Notes: generated by a model from the sequence alone, not told the origin. Positions 8,540 through 16,125 are shown, counted from the first letter of the stretch. The stretch is DNA of 64,000 nucleotides from Labrys okinawensis (GCF_002982075.1 NZ_PUEJ01000005.1:639291-703290); one strand, 5' to 3'. Translations and numbers: made by a program.

Positions 8540-8973
8540 TGGCGCTTCCAAAAGTACGAGGTTGGATTATTGATTATAGAACAGCCAGCATAATTTATGG
8601 CTCTCAGAGTAATCAGCGCATCGATCATTGTACGGATCTTTGTACGGCTAACCAACTGTATATATCTCATATTGAAGAAACTATTTTTAAAAGAGATCCG
8701 CCGTTACGTGCGGCCTTTATACACCCAAATTCACGAGTTATAGAGCCAGATGAGGCGCTATTTGATCTATGTTCCGACATCTCGAATAGACCAAACGGAA
8801 AAACTATACTCGAAGGTAATCAAATAGCCATCTTTTTGACGGCAGCCGCATCTGTGCGGAGGTTGGGAGTTATTTCAGATCACAAGAGTGATACTTTTTG
8901 TACCGTGCACGATCTGTGTGGATATTATGGACTTCCAGTATATACATCTGACGAGTACTTCAACGAAGTTTAG
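8539..8973 (+). CDS. PIN-like protein, probable toxin partner, 144 aa
   Basis: The product is coupled to the ImmA/IrrE gene by a 1-bp overlap. The first strand (GWIIDYRTASIIYG) and the end of the protein (LGVISDHKSDTF then GLPVYTSDEYFNEV) follow the pattern of PIN-domain nucleases, with acidic residues where metal ligands would be. The match is weak and the N-terminal motif is atypical. Pairs of ImmA/IrrE proteins with a PIN-like partner are known as toxin-antitoxin-type modules. The PIN assignment is inference and the pairing is seen directly. Confidence 0.55.
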   Translation: MALPKVRGWIIDYRTASIIYGSQSNQRIDHCTDLCTANQLYISHIEETIFKRDPPLRAAFIHPNSRVIEPDEALFDLCSDISNRPNGKTILEGNQIAIFLTAAASVRRLGVISDHKSDTFCTVHDLCGYYGLPVYTSDEYFNEV

Positions 8974-9039
8974 TTTTGAAGTGTGCTTGGTTCGCTGGAA
9001 CGGCCCGTCATGCTCCGAGCTTTCCTTCTGCGCATTGCG

Positions 9040-9498
9040 CTATTGCACCGATCCACACCACCATAGCCGCCGCTCTTCGCGCGCGGCGGCCCCAGCTTTC
9101 CAGGGGCGCGCTAGGTCTTCGCGGACAAGCTGCATGCCGGCGTTGACACCCGACGAGCTGCCGATACGCAGGGCGCCCAGCGTGCGGCCGTATATATCCT
9201 TGTGCCCGTCGCGCTCCACATAGACGACCTTGCCCCTGATCAGTTGGGCCAGCCTCTCTTTGGCCTTCAGGCCTTGCTGCAGCCCCTCCGCGCAATCGGG
9301 ATGGAATACCTCGGGCGCGTCGATGTCCCGCAGCCGCACTCGTTCCGCGCAGCCTCGGCCAGGCTTCTTGCAGGGCAGGGCAACCGTATCGCCGTCGAGG
9401 ACGATGATGCGGTTACCGTCGACGGCCTCATAGGTGGCGGCGCCGGCTTGTGGGGCGACCAGGAGGAAGGCAAAGGCGATACGCAGAACTGATTTCAT
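9040..9498 (-). CDS. secreted thermonuclease-family (SNase) nuclease, 152 aa
   Basis: This protein of the staphylococcal nuclease family hydrolyses DNA or RNA with calcium. An N-terminal signal peptide (MKSVLRIAFAFLLVAPQAGA) is followed by the SNase core: the metal and arginine motifs LDGDTV and RLRDIDAPE, then the YGRTLG arginine block. The length fits a minimal SNase. It is the last gene of a five-gene leftward operon driven from near 10.9 kb. A secreted or periplasmic location follows from the signal peptide. Confidence 0.85.
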   Translation of the reverse strand: MKSVLRIAFAFLLVAPQAGAATYEAVDGNRIIVLDGDTVALPCKKPGRGCAERVRLRDIDAPEVFHPDCAEGLQQGLKAKERLAQLIRGKVVYVERDGHKDIYGRTLGALRIGSSSGVNAGMQLVREDLARPWKAGAAAREERRLWWCGSVQ

Positions 9499-9513
9499 TC
9501 CTTCCTCATACCA

Positions 9514-9867
9514 TCAGCCGCCGGCCGGTTTCGATATCGGCACCCATCGACCGCGAACCTTGTGCAGACCTTTGCGTGCCATGTAGGCGGCCCGCTCCTC
9601 GTCGTTCCAGGCCTTGCGGTTGAACCAGTCGCCCCCGAAGCGATCCTTGAAACGTTCGGCGTGTTCTTTCTCGGCAAAGCAGAAGACGACGTAGTGCACG
9701 GCATCCCGGCTGACCGAGTGCCCCCGTGGGCAAAGGCTCAAGCCTTCGTCCCGGCAAAAGCCATGGACCACGTTATAATTTCTGCCTCCGCAGGTTTCCT
9801 GAGGGATGCGAATCTGGTGGGGCCAGCCGTAGTCTATTCCCGACGATGTTAGCTCGTTTCGCCTCAT
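9514..9867 (-). CDS. hypothetical protein, 117 aa
   Basis: This basic protein has several Cys and His residues near the N terminus (CGGRNYNVVHGFC and a later LCPRGH), suggesting a small zinc site. The second half contains HAERFKDRFGGDWF. No family is recognised. The gene lies one base after the stop of the upstream gene and 15 bases before the SNase start, so it belongs to the same operon. Confidence 0.6.
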   Translation of the reverse strand: MRRNELTSSGIDYGWPHQIRIPQETCGGRNYNVVHGFCRDEGLSLCPRGHSVSRDAVHYVVFCFAEKEHAERFKDRFGGDWFNRKAWNDEERAAYMARKGLHKVRGRWVPISKPAGG

Positions 9868-9868
9868 G

Positions 9869-10180
9869 CTATTCGCGTCCCGGCCGGAGGGTCATGCCTT
9901 CGTAGAAATCGACTCGCTTTGAATGCCAGCTTTCTTGCCCATCGACGTTCTGTGCCTTGGCAAGCGAGCCGGTCACCGGCCTGAGATTGCATCTGCTGCA
10001 CTTGCAGCGATTGAATACCTCCCACAGGGTCATGTCTCGAAATCCCCGTCGGATGTTGAAGGGTGCCAGCGGAACGCGACCGATGTGTTGGCAGCTTTTC
10101 CGCTTGCATGTGAATTCGAGGTGGGTCCAACCCCAGTCCAGGGCCTGGTCCACTGTCTGAGGTGGCTTGTCGAGTGCCAT
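9869..10180 (-). CDS. zinc-ribbon-like hypothetical protein, 103 aa
   Basis: Two Cys pairs (CKRKSCQHIG near residue 25 and CKCSRCN near residue 58) make a treble-clef or zinc-ribbon-like site likely. The segment between resembles small phage Zn proteins (LAPFNIRRGFRDMTLWEVF). It is packed between its operon neighbours with single-base gaps. Nucleic acid binding is a reasonable guess but nothing more. Confidence 0.6.
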   Translation of the reverse strand: MALDKPPQTVDQALDWGWTHLEFTCKRKSCQHIGRVPLAPFNIRRGFRDMTLWEVFNRCKCSRCNLRPVTGSLAKAQNVDGQESWHSKRVDFYEGMTLRPGRE

Positions 10181-10181
10181 A

Positions 10182-10442
10182 TCACTCGTCCGGTTTGTAC
10201 GGGATTGGCACCTCGGCGCGCGTCAGGAAATCCTCCCAGCGCCCGCGGGAATATCCCCGAGAGATATCCCGCGCGAGCTGCGCAATCTCTTCGTCTCGTT
10301 TTTCAAGCTCGGTCTGGCAATGATGCAATGCCACCAGCAGGACGCGCACGGCCGCTCTCGCATCACCTTCACAGGCTGCGATTATATCGTCCACACTGGT
10401 TTCGAGATCATCGGCCGCCGGCTCCTGGGCCGGCTGGGTCAT
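10182..10442 (-). CDS. hypothetical protein, 86 aa
   Basis: This acidic helical protein has a likely coiled-coil stretch (ALHHCQTELEKRDEEIAQLA). It overlaps the upstream gene by 4 bp and is followed one base later by the zinc-ribbon-like gene. No known family. It is part of the leftward operon from the LexA-box region. Confidence 0.6.
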   Translation of the reverse strand: MTQPAQEPAADDLETSVDDIIAACEGDARAAVRVLLVALHHCQTELEKRDEEIAQLARDISRGYSRGRWEDFLTRAEVPIPYKPDE

Positions 10443-10882
10443 TCTCTGACGATGTGCAGTTCGGGGCCGCGCTTCGGCGTCGTCGGCTGGGCATCCCGCT
10501 CCGCCAAATAGGCCTCAGGATCCATACCGGTATCGTGCAGGAATGTCAGCTCTTCTGTGGTGAGCCCATCATCGTCATCGGGCTCGCCGTTCTCCTCGGC
10601 TTGGCGCGCCCTTAGCCTCGCTCGAGCTGTGAAGTGTGCCTCTCGCCGCTCCCGGTCATGAACAAGGGGCGGCTGCCCCAGCTTTTCGCGGGCATCGTCC
10701 AACATGAGACGGGTCGCATCCAACTCGTCATCCATCTCGATCGCTCGCTCGATTAAGAGCTGCAGGGCGACTGTCGGATCGCCGTCACCAAGAAGGATCC
10801 AGTCCCGCAGAATTTCCTGACGGGTGCGATTGATATCGAAGAGGTCCAGGCGATCCGTCCGCCCAAAATCAAAGCCCTCCAT
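10439..10882 (-). CDS. hypothetical protein, first gene of SOS-box-adjacent operon, 147 aa
   Basis: The frame is open to an ATG at 10894, but the ATG at 10882 has a perfect GGAGG five bases upstream and is preferred. The protein is acidic and helical, with [20 protein letters not shown] and an acidic patch [14 protein letters not shown]. No family is recognised. It is the first gene of the leftward operon that ends with the SNase and starts 70 bp from the LexA box. Confidence 0.6.
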   Translation of the reverse strand: MEGFDFGRTDRLDLFDINRTRQEILRDWILLGDGDPTVALQLLIERAIEMDDELDATRLMLDDAREKLGQPPLVHDRERREAHFTARARLRARQAEENGEPDDDDGLTTEELTFLHDTGMDPEAYLAERDAQPTTPKRGPELHIVRE

Positions 10883-10951
10883 TACGGCCTCCATTCAGGG
10901 ATCATCATGACCGAAACGCTACGCTCGCTTTTTTCGCGAGTCGAGTCTTTT

Positions 10952-10966
10952 GTTCTCATTTCGTTC
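10952..10966 (+). promoter_or_regulatory. LexA/SOS box
   Basis: GTTCTCATTTCGTTC is an exact match to the alphaproteobacterial LexA consensus GTTC-N7-GTTC. It lies between the divergent SRAP gene (start 11035) and the leftward operon (start 10882), about 70 bp from each. A TATAGG possible -10 element at 10971-10976 follows, with a TTGTTC at 10950-10955 that would be -35, although the spacing of 15 is short. Confidence 0.8.
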
Positions 10967-11034
10967 ACGGTATAGGGAAGGGGTTGCGCGCGGTCCGTTG
11001 GCGCAGCATGCTCGCCGCAAATGAGGGACCAGCG

Positions 11035-11697
11035 ATGTGCAATCTGTTCAACCAGCAGATGACCCAGGAAGAGCTTCGCCAGCTCGGTCCGGTCGTTCGA
11101 GACACCGTCAACTGGCCGGACGCCGTCGACGTCTATCCAGACTATCCGTCGCCGATCATTCGTGACGGAGCCGATGGCGTCCGCGAGCTCGTAGTGGCGC
11201 GCTGGGGAATGCCGACGCCTCCGAAGTTCCTGGAGGGCAAGAAGACCGATCCTGGCGTTACCAACATCCGTAACGTTGCCTCGCCTCACTGGCGCCGGTG
11301 GCTGGGCCCGGAAAACCGTTGCCTGGTGCCGTTCACTGCCTTCTCCGAATACTCGGACAGCGAGAAGAACGAGAAGGGCGGCAAGGCGCTGAAGTGGTTC
11401 GCGCTCAACGACAATAAACCCCTAGCCGTCTTTGCCGGCATCTGGACGAACTGGACGTCGGTTCGGAAGGTAAAGGAGGGTGAGGTAACAGCCGATGTCT
11501 TCGGCTTCCTGACGACCGCGCCGAACGCGGTTGTGAAGCCCCATCACGACAAGGCGATGCCCGTGATCCTGACGACCGCCGAAGAGCGCGATGTCTGGAT
11601 GCGAGCGCCCTGGTCTGAAGCGAAGGCGCTCCAGCGGCCGTTGCCAGACGATCAGCTTGTGGTGGTGCCTCGGCCGGCGAATGCGAGTGTGGGATAG
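11035..11697 (+). CDS. SOS response-associated peptidase (SRAP, YedK/HMCES family), 220 aa
   Basis: SRAP proteins form a covalent thiazolidine crosslink with abasic sites in single-stranded DNA through Cys2 and so shield them. The start at 11035 gives MCN with Cys2 as required; longer frame-open starts would bury it. [10 protein letters not shown] matches the Asn region, AFSEYSD carries the active-site Glu and [12 protein letters not shown] the active-site His. The length (220 aa) is usual. A perfect LexA box 69-83 bp upstream fits the family. It sits next to the integrase, so it is probably carried by the mobile element. Confidence 0.9.
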   Translation: MCNLFNQQMTQEELRQLGPVVRDTVNWPDAVDVYPDYPSPIIRDGADGVRELVVARWGMPTPPKFLEGKKTDPGVTNIRNVASPHWRRWLGPENRCLVPFTAFSEYSDSEKNEKGGKALKWFALNDNKPLAVFAGIWTNWTSVRKVKEGEVTADVFGFLTTAPNAVVKPHHDKAMPVILTTAEERDVWMRAPWSEAKALQRPLPDDQLVVVPRPANASVG

Positions 11698-11707
11698 ACA
11701 ATGAGGC

Positions 11708-12817
11708 TCACCTCTCTAGGTCTGTCCGCCGCCCAGTCCCCTTCGCCAGCTTCTTGGTAGCCTTTATTGGGTCTCCCCACCACTCCAGCGCACGCCATTC
11801 CTCCGGCACCGGCAGCGTGTTGATGGCCTCGATTAGCGGCTTCTGCGGCACGTTTGTATAATGCCGGCTCATGTCATCGACGGCGTGTCCCAGGATCTGG
11901 TCTTTGATATGCGGGTGAACGCCGTTTACCACCAACTGCGTCGAGACGGTATGGCGCGCCGTATATGGCGAGATGCCTGGCACCTTGGATCGCCTACGGG
12001 CGCCAAGGATGGCTGACTTCATCTGGCCGCCGCCCTCGTCCTTCTCCTCGTATGGAAGGCCGCGTTGCGTCCTGAAAACACGACCGCCGCGACTCACTAG
12101 CGCCTCCAGCAGCGGCACCAGAAATTCATGCATCGGCACTCCGCGCGGCTCTCCTGTCTTTGTGTGCGACAACGATATCCAGCGCCCAGGCACGTTAACG
12201 TCCGATGCCTCCAGCATGAACGCCTCGATCGGACGCATACCGGTGTAGAACAAGAACGTCATGAGCATGCCGGCGGCCGGAGACATTGCCTCCACGAACT
12301 TGGCGGCTTGGTCGTAGGTGGTTGGCTTGCTGCCCGCCCTGGTGGACTGCGCGCGGATAACCCGGGTGCCCTTGGGCTTGCGTGGTCGCAACCACTTGCG
12401 GGCAGGCACCCACTGATTGACGGCGGCATAACCCCATACGACGATGAAAGGTGTGAAAAGCTGCCTGTTCACAGTCTCTGGGCTGCAGCTCGGATAGAGT
12501 GATCGTCCTGCGGCTTCAAGGTCGAACTGCCGGATAGATGACAAGTCCCGCTTGCCGAAGTGCTTGGATATCCGGTCGACGAATCTCAGAGAGCCACCAC
12601 GCTCGCCGTACGCCTTGGCGGCATCTGCGAAGGTGCGCGGTCCTTCCAGCAAGGAATTGACTATTTCAGCCTCCCGGTTGCGGAGGTACCGTCTGGCCAG
12701 CTTCTTATCCCGCAGTCTTGTGGTCTCGTAGATGGCTCGGCTCTCTTTGCCGGCGCCCACGGTGCCGCGGATGTACCAAACGTCAGAGCCTTTGCGCTGG
12801 ATAAGCTTGAGGGGCAT
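11708..12817 (-). CDS. tyrosine-type integrase, 369 aa
   Basis: This site-specific recombinase moves the element in and out of the chromosome. It has an N-terminal arm-binding and core-binding part to about residue 170 and then the catalytic domain. The catalytic residues seen are Arg about 195 (TGMRPIEA), Lys in HTKTGEPR, Arg in YTARHT, His in LGHA and Tyr in RHYTN. The usual His of the HxxR motif is Tyr here (SPYTAR). The start at 12817 has an AGGGAG seven to eight bases upstream; a TTG start at 12838 is also open. It is divergent from the excisionase-like gene. Confidence 0.9.
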   Translation of the reverse strand: MPLKLIQRKGSDVWYIRGTVGAGKESRAIYETTRLRDKKLARRYLRNREAEIVNSLLEGPRTFADAAKAYGERGGSLRFVDRISKHFGKRDLSSIRQFDLEAAGRSLYPSCSPETVNRQLFTPFIVVWGYAAVNQWVPARKWLRPRKPKGTRVIRAQSTRAGSKPTTYDQAAKFVEAMSPAAGMLMTFLFYTGMRPIEAFMLEASDVNVPGRWISLSHTKTGEPRGVPMHEFLVPLLEALVSRGGRVFRTQRGLPYEEKDEGGGQMKSAILGARRRSKVPGISPYTARHTVSTQLVVNGVHPHIKDQILGHAVDDMSRHYTNVPQKPLIEAINTLPVPEEWRALEWWGDPIKATKKLAKGTGRRTDLER

Positions 12818-12939
12818 TAGCCGGCTCCCTGCGGGCAATATTCCGTCAACCCTGAATAAGGTCTTCGCGACGCAACTTCGCCAAGGCGCGCCGCTGGAAG
12901 CAGAATAACTAATATATAAAACAATGGAGTCGCAAGCTC

Positions 12940-13031
12940 GATAATCGCATAGAAAATGCGATTATCGCATAAACATATTTCGTGATCGAGCAACACGATT
13001 CATGATGCTCATCAACACGTTTTATGATGCT
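12940..13031. repeat. inverted and direct repeats between integrase and excisionase-like genes
   Basis: A perfect 11-bp inverted repeat (GATAATCGCAT at 12940-12950 and ATGCGATTATC at 12956-12966) is followed by two 18-bp direct repeats, AACACGATTCATGATGCT (12992-13009) and AACACGTTTTATGATGCT (13014-13031). These match at 16 of 18 bases and are spaced 22 bp, two helical turns. This AT-rich stretch probably holds Xis, integrase-arm or repressor binding sites. Confidence 0.7.
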
Positions 13032-13096
13032 GCGATTTCATAATTGCATCGTAGATTCTTTTTTAGAATTATTACTTTCATTTTTTCGAGGTGAGC

Positions 13097-13264
13097 ATGT
13101 CCGATGAAAGCAAACTCGCACCCCGCCTCCTGACTCGCAGGCAGGCGGCGGCATACTGCGGCGCGTCGATTCCTACGTTCAACAAGTGGGTGCTGGCCGG
13201 CGTTCTGCCGCAGTCTGTGTCAATCACAAACCGATGGGTCGTCTCGCGCTCGACGCTGAGCTGA
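13097..13264 (+). CDS. excisionase-like HTH protein, 55 aa
   Basis: MSDESKLAPRLLTRRQAAAY continues to a MerR/AlpA-type winged-helix half (CGASIPTFNKW, then ITNRWVVSRSTL), as in small phage excisionases that pair with tyrosine integrases. The RBS is GAGGTGA just before the ATG. It lies divergently from the integrase across the repeat region 12940-13031. Small size, HTH pattern and position support an Xis or AlpA role (inference). Confidence 0.65.
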   Translation: MSDESKLAPRLLTRRQAAAYCGASIPTFNKWVLAGVLPQSVSITNRWVVSRSTLS

Positions 13265-13383
13265 ACAAGTGCAGTGGCATTGGCGACAATAGCCCGAAGG
13301 AAAGCGCCTTCGATAGGTGGGAGCGCGAGGAAGCTGAGCGGCGGACTGCCCGGCCTCAGTTGCGGACGGCGGCCAGCCGTTAG
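13234..13383 (+). CDS. hypothetical small protein with GIGDNSP motif, 49 aa
   Basis: This frame, open from 13186, overlaps the excisionase-like gene. An ATG at 13234 gives a 49-residue product with NKCSGIGDNSPKESAFDRWE. IGDN-type short motifs occur in small alphaproteobacterial phage proteins. No good ribosome binding site is seen at 13234, so expression could depend on coupling. Low confidence. Confidence 0.35.
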   Translation: MGRLALDAELNKCSGIGDNSPKESAFDRWEREEAERRTARPQLRTAASR

Positions 13384-13399
13384 ACTGGCCGCTGCGCTC

Positions 13400-13570
13400 T
13401 TATTTGAAGTTTAGGCGCTCAAACGCCTCGTCGAGCTGACGAACCTGATCGTGCAATTCGGCAAGGCGCTCGCGCCGCCCAGCCTTCTTGGCCCGGTCGA
13501 CCGCCTGGATCTCAAGGAAAGTCGCACGAAGGGCGCGCTCAATCTGCTTGCGAACGATATTGGTGGACAT
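13400..13570 (-). CDS. hypothetical coiled-coil protein, 56 aa
   Basis: The ATG at 13570 is preceded by GGAG with seven bases spacing and gives MSTNIVRKQIERALRATFLE, then a charged helix (RLAELHDQVRQLDEAFERLN) typical of a small coiled coil. An earlier start at 13588 is open but lacks a site. It lies between the convergent small gene and the XRE repressor in the phage early region. Function unknown. Confidence 0.5.
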   Translation of the reverse strand: MSTNIVRKQIERALRATFLEIQAVDRAKKAGRRERLAELHDQVRQLDEAFERLNFK

Positions 13571-13720
13571 GGTTATTCTCCAACGCAAAGCACCGTATAC
13601 CCGGTGCGGGCTGTCTCGTTGCGTTGGCGCGCTTGCCAGTGGTTCCAGACAGAGAACCCGGTCAGTGGCTGCAGAGGGCGCGTGCCTCTTTTCGAGAAAT
13701 GCTTGCGGGCAAGAATTTTG

Positions 13721-13957
13721 TCAAGTGTTCTTCCGCAAACGCACACCAGGCCCTTCGCCGTTTTCGTCGACGAAGATTACACCAGCCGTTTCGAGGGCGC
13801 CCCGGATAGCGGCGAGGTTGTTAGGCATGGGCGTGCGCTTGCCCAGCTCGAAGTTAGCAAGTGTCGCTGGCGCCACCTTCGATGCAGCGCTTAATTGAGC
13901 CTGTGACCATCCAAGAAGGCCTCTGGCTGCTCTGCACTGGCTAGGCAAGAGTGACAT
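13721..13957 (-). CDS. XRE-family transcriptional repressor, 78 aa
   Basis: A compact lambda-repressor-type helix-turn-helix covers about residues 7-60: AARGLLGWSQAQLSAASKVA, then TLANFELGKR. The C terminus is short, with no peptidase domain. Its start codon lies inside an operator-like palindrome (13951-13969), and a second perfect palindrome lies at 14007-14025 towards the divergent gene at 14052, which suggests autoregulation and control of that gene. Probably the immunity or lysogeny regulator of the element. Confidence 0.8.
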   Translation of the reverse strand: MSLLPSQCRAARGLLGWSQAQLSAASKVAPATLANFELGKRTPMPNNLAAIRGALETAGVIFVDENGEGPGVRLRKNT

Positions 13958-14025
13958 ATTTTATATAACCTTGTAAAAATATGGTTGACGGCACATTTCT
14001 AGTCACGTTATATAAATCATATAAC
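13951..14025. promoter_or_regulatory. two palindromic operators of the XRE repressor
   Basis: GTTATAT-aaatc-ATATAAC (14007-14025) is a perfect 7-bp dyad with a 5-base spacer. GTGACAT-atttt-ATATAAC (13951-13969) has the same spacing and an identical right half-site. Centres are 56 bp apart, and the left one covers the repressor start codon. No other copy was noticed near. Confidence 0.7.
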
Positions 14026-14051
14026 ATGCGTTGGCAACAAGAGGTGCTCCA

Positions 14052-14249
14052 ATGACCGAACACAAGGTTAACGAATCCACCGACCAGCCGATCGCCGGCC
14101 TTCCTACCGACGGCACGGCGCCCGTCACCTGGGCCGAACTCGCTAAGGTCTTCCTGTATCTGAATGTCATGTGGGACGACGAAAAAAAGCCCAGCCGGTT
14201 GTTCGGACAGCTCTCGCAGGCCTGTCAGGAGATCGCGGAAGGCAAGTGA
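14052..14249 (+). CDS. hypothetical protein, 65 aa
   Basis: The ATG at 14052 follows a GAGGTG site. The product is acidic (MTEHKVNESTDQ) with a hydrophobic helix VTWAELAKVFLYLNVMWDDE, so it is a small soluble or weakly amphipathic protein. It lies divergently from the XRE repressor and just downstream of the palindromic operator, so it is a likely repressor target. Its stop is five bases before the tRNA-Arg gene. Confidence 0.55.
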   Translation: MTEHKVNESTDQPIAGLPTDGTAPVTWAELAKVFLYLNVMWDDEKKPSRLFGQLSQACQEIAEGK

Positions 14250-14254
14250 CCCCA

Positions 14255-14329
14255 GGCCACGTAGCTCAAGGGATAGAGCGCCAGCCTTCTAAGCTGTAGA
14301 TCCCGGTTCGATTCCGGGCGTGGCTGCCA
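14255..14329 (+). tRNA. tRNA-Arg (anticodon TCT)
   Basis: A cloverleaf is seen: acceptor GGCCACG with CGTGGCT, D-arm GCTC/GAGC, anticodon loop CTTCTAA (anticodon TCT), T-arm CCCGG-TTCGATT-CCGGG, and an encoded CCA at 14327-14329. The first pair is G-T and the outermost anticodon-stem pair is C/T, so the molecule is slightly irregular. It reads the rare AGA/AGG codons. It starts five bases after a phage gene and may be carried by the prophage. Confidence 0.85.
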
Positions 14330-14435
14330 CCATCATGGCGCAAACAAGCACCATCGCTCGTTATGAACAAAAGTATGAAGCAGGGCAGGGGATATTCAAA
14401 TTCCTAAGGCTTATCAGCATCTTAGGGAAGGAGAA

Positions 14436-14511
14436 TGGCTCCGCGAGCAGGACTCGAACCTGCGACCCAGCGATTAACAGTCGCTTGCTCTACCGGCTGA
14501 GCTATCGCGGA
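14436..14511 (-). tRNA. tRNA-Asn (anticodon GTT)
   Basis: The reverse strand gives a regular cloverleaf beginning TCCGCGATAGCTCAGC with anticodon loop holding GTT, a T-arm GCAGG-TTCGAGT-CCTGC and an encoded CCA (14436-14438). Its 3' end points left, towards the integrase region, so it is a plausible attachment site for the element. Confidence 0.95.
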
Positions 14512-14560
14512 ACAGAGGGTGTCCCCCGGTGGAGCGGGTGTATAGCTCCAAGAATCTGAC

Positions 14561-14938
14561 TTGCCAAGGCCTATCCTGCCCTCATTGCATCTTCTTTTCG
14601 GATTAATATCTAAGGGTAAGAGAACACAACCGGATCAAAGGTCCGCTTTTGACCGCCTGGAGGGCTTTTTGGCACCCAATGAACAGATCAATCGTCCGAA
14701 GGTGAAACTCGGTGGGCGACATTTTCATCTGCCGGCCTCGCGAGGCATGCGAGTGATTCTGGGCGGCTTGCTGGTGATCGGCGGTTTTCTGGGGTTCCTG
14801 CCGATTCTGGGCTTCTGGATGATTCCGCTCGGCCTGCTGATTCTATCGATCGATATCGCGCTGGTTCGCCGTCACCGCCGCAAGCTCGCAGTGTGGTGGG
14901 GGCGCCGGCGCCAGGCACGTCCTGCGGATGATCGCTGA
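14561..14938 (+). CDS. small inner-membrane protein, up to 125 aa
   Basis: After about 60 mostly polar residues there is one long hydrophobic region (ILGGLLVIGGFLGFLPILGF, continuing to LLILSIDIALV) that could form two membrane passes, followed by a strongly basic cytoplasmic tail (RRHRRKLAVWWGRRR). The pattern is common in small alphaproteobacterial membrane proteins of unknown role. The true start may be further downstream, for example the ATG at 14561 plus 63 codons. Confidence 0.6.
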   Translation: MPRPILPSLHLLFGLISKGKRTQPDQRSAFDRLEGFLAPNEQINRPKVKLGGRHFHLPASRGMRVILGGLLVIGGFLGFLPILGFWMIPLGLLILSIDIALVRRHRRKLAVWWGRRRQARPADDR

Positions 14939-14950
14939 TCCCGCCGCCCT

Positions 14951-15355
14951 TCAGGCGTTGCCAGCCACAACGCGCATTTCCTCGACGGCAACCAGGTGAT
15001 CGACGGTCCGCTGGAGTTCCTTCAGCGCCACCAGCCGATCCCGGCGGGGAACCTGATCGAGATCGTCATTGCCCTCGACGGCACAGGCGCGGCCAAGGAA
15101 ATCGGCCAGTTTGATCTGGCCAAGGAAGAGCTCAAAGGCAAACACTTCCAGATAGAGGGCATAGGGTTGATCCGGAGCCGCATGACAGGGGCAGATCTTG
15201 ATTTCCAGCTCGCTCGCCTCGAGCAAGTCCAGATCGTTCTGTGTCGGCATGGCGGGTTTGCCACGGTTGCGCCTCAACCATTCCCTCTGGCGGTCGACTT
15301 CATTGGGAGCACGATCCCGGCCGAGCGGAAAATAGCTGTCATTGGCATCTGTCAT
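14951..15355 (-). CDS. hypothetical protein, 134 aa
   Basis: This protein starts MTDANDSYFPLGRDRAPNEV and is rich in acidic and hydrophobic helices (LYLEVFAFELFLGQIKLADF, VDHLVAVEEMRVVA). No recognised domain. A long rightward frame (14996-15448) overlaps it; this leftward frame was preferred because its start region and composition look more protein-like, but the choice is not certain. Confidence 0.45.
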   Translation of the reverse strand: MTDANDSYFPLGRDRAPNEVDRQREWLRRNRGKPAMPTQNDLDLLEASELEIKICPCHAAPDQPYALYLEVFAFELFLGQIKLADFLGRACAVEGNDDLDQVPRRDRLVALKELQRTVDHLVAVEEMRVVAGNA

Positions 15356-15619
15356 GCACCGCGATCCCCAAACTCACCACGCCGCTCGAATCGAAAGGCG
15401 GCCGGCTGGAAGGCCGACGGTGGAAAACAATGGACCGGCTTGCGTTAACAGTCCCTCACCCCACGCCGTTCAAACAGCCTCTCTTCTCCATGACCCATAG
15501 CGGGTTACCAGGCGTGACGCCAAGCCCGAATGGCGGTATCATGCTGCACCAAGAAGAGCCTGGCTATCACGCACCGGTCACGGCCATGGTCTCCTGATAA
15601 TAAAAAAGGGAGGTATCCA

Positions 15620-15877
15620 ATGGTGGACGACTTCAGCACGCTGCAGCAAAAAGCGCAGACGCTGCAGGTCGAGATCGAGAGCCTGTATGCATTGCTGGGC
15701 GCAATGGCGCGGGCGCTCGAAGAAACCGACCAGGATTTCAAGCAACGCGTGGCCCGATCGGCGGGAGCCGCCATTCGAGCTCAGATGGTCGACGACGATG
15801 CGCAAGTGATGCGGAACCACTGCCTCCATTTCATCGCAAGCACGCTGAAAGTGCCGCTATATTGCGTCATTCGATGA
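15620..15877 (+). CDS. hypothetical protein, 85 aa
   Basis: The ATG at 15620 follows an AGGGAGG site (about 15607). The product is one helical region (DDFSTLQQKAQTLQVEIESL) followed by a helix containing FKQRVARSAGAAI, with no signal peptide. The frame is open further upstream but lacks a good site. No family is recognised. Confidence 0.5.
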   Translation: MVDDFSTLQQKAQTLQVEIESLYALLGAMARALEETDQDFKQRVARSAGAAIRAQMVDDDAQVMRNHCLHFIASTLKVPLYCVIR

Positions 15878-16125
15878 CGATAGGGGTCTTTCAGCACTCC
15901 TCCGGTTCGGCATAGCGAAAGCGTCAGCGCCCTCATCAAGACGATAGCTATCATGACGGTGACGACGGATCGCCGTTGCGGCGCCGGCGGGCTGTATGGC
16001 CGGTTCGCTCGGGCCGAGATCCCGATTGCTTCAGCCGGGAAGGGGCTCGACGTCTTTTCACCGCTCTTTCGGTCTGGCGCAGCCGAGGCCCGGCCGGTCG
16101 AATTATCCGAGGCATCATACTCGGG

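Noticed and set aside
12992..13031. Direct repeats that might suggest a small CRISPR array
   Set aside because: Only two repeats with a 4-base gap, no cas genes and no spacer structure; binding sites are more likely.
1..14330. A complete intact prophage
   Set aside because: No terminase, portal, capsid, sheath or replication genes are in the window; only part of an element can be claimed.
14996..15448. A 150-codon rightward frame overlapping the 134-aa leftward gene
   Set aside because: Its composition is less protein-like and it lacks a good ribosome binding site. The choice remains uncertain.
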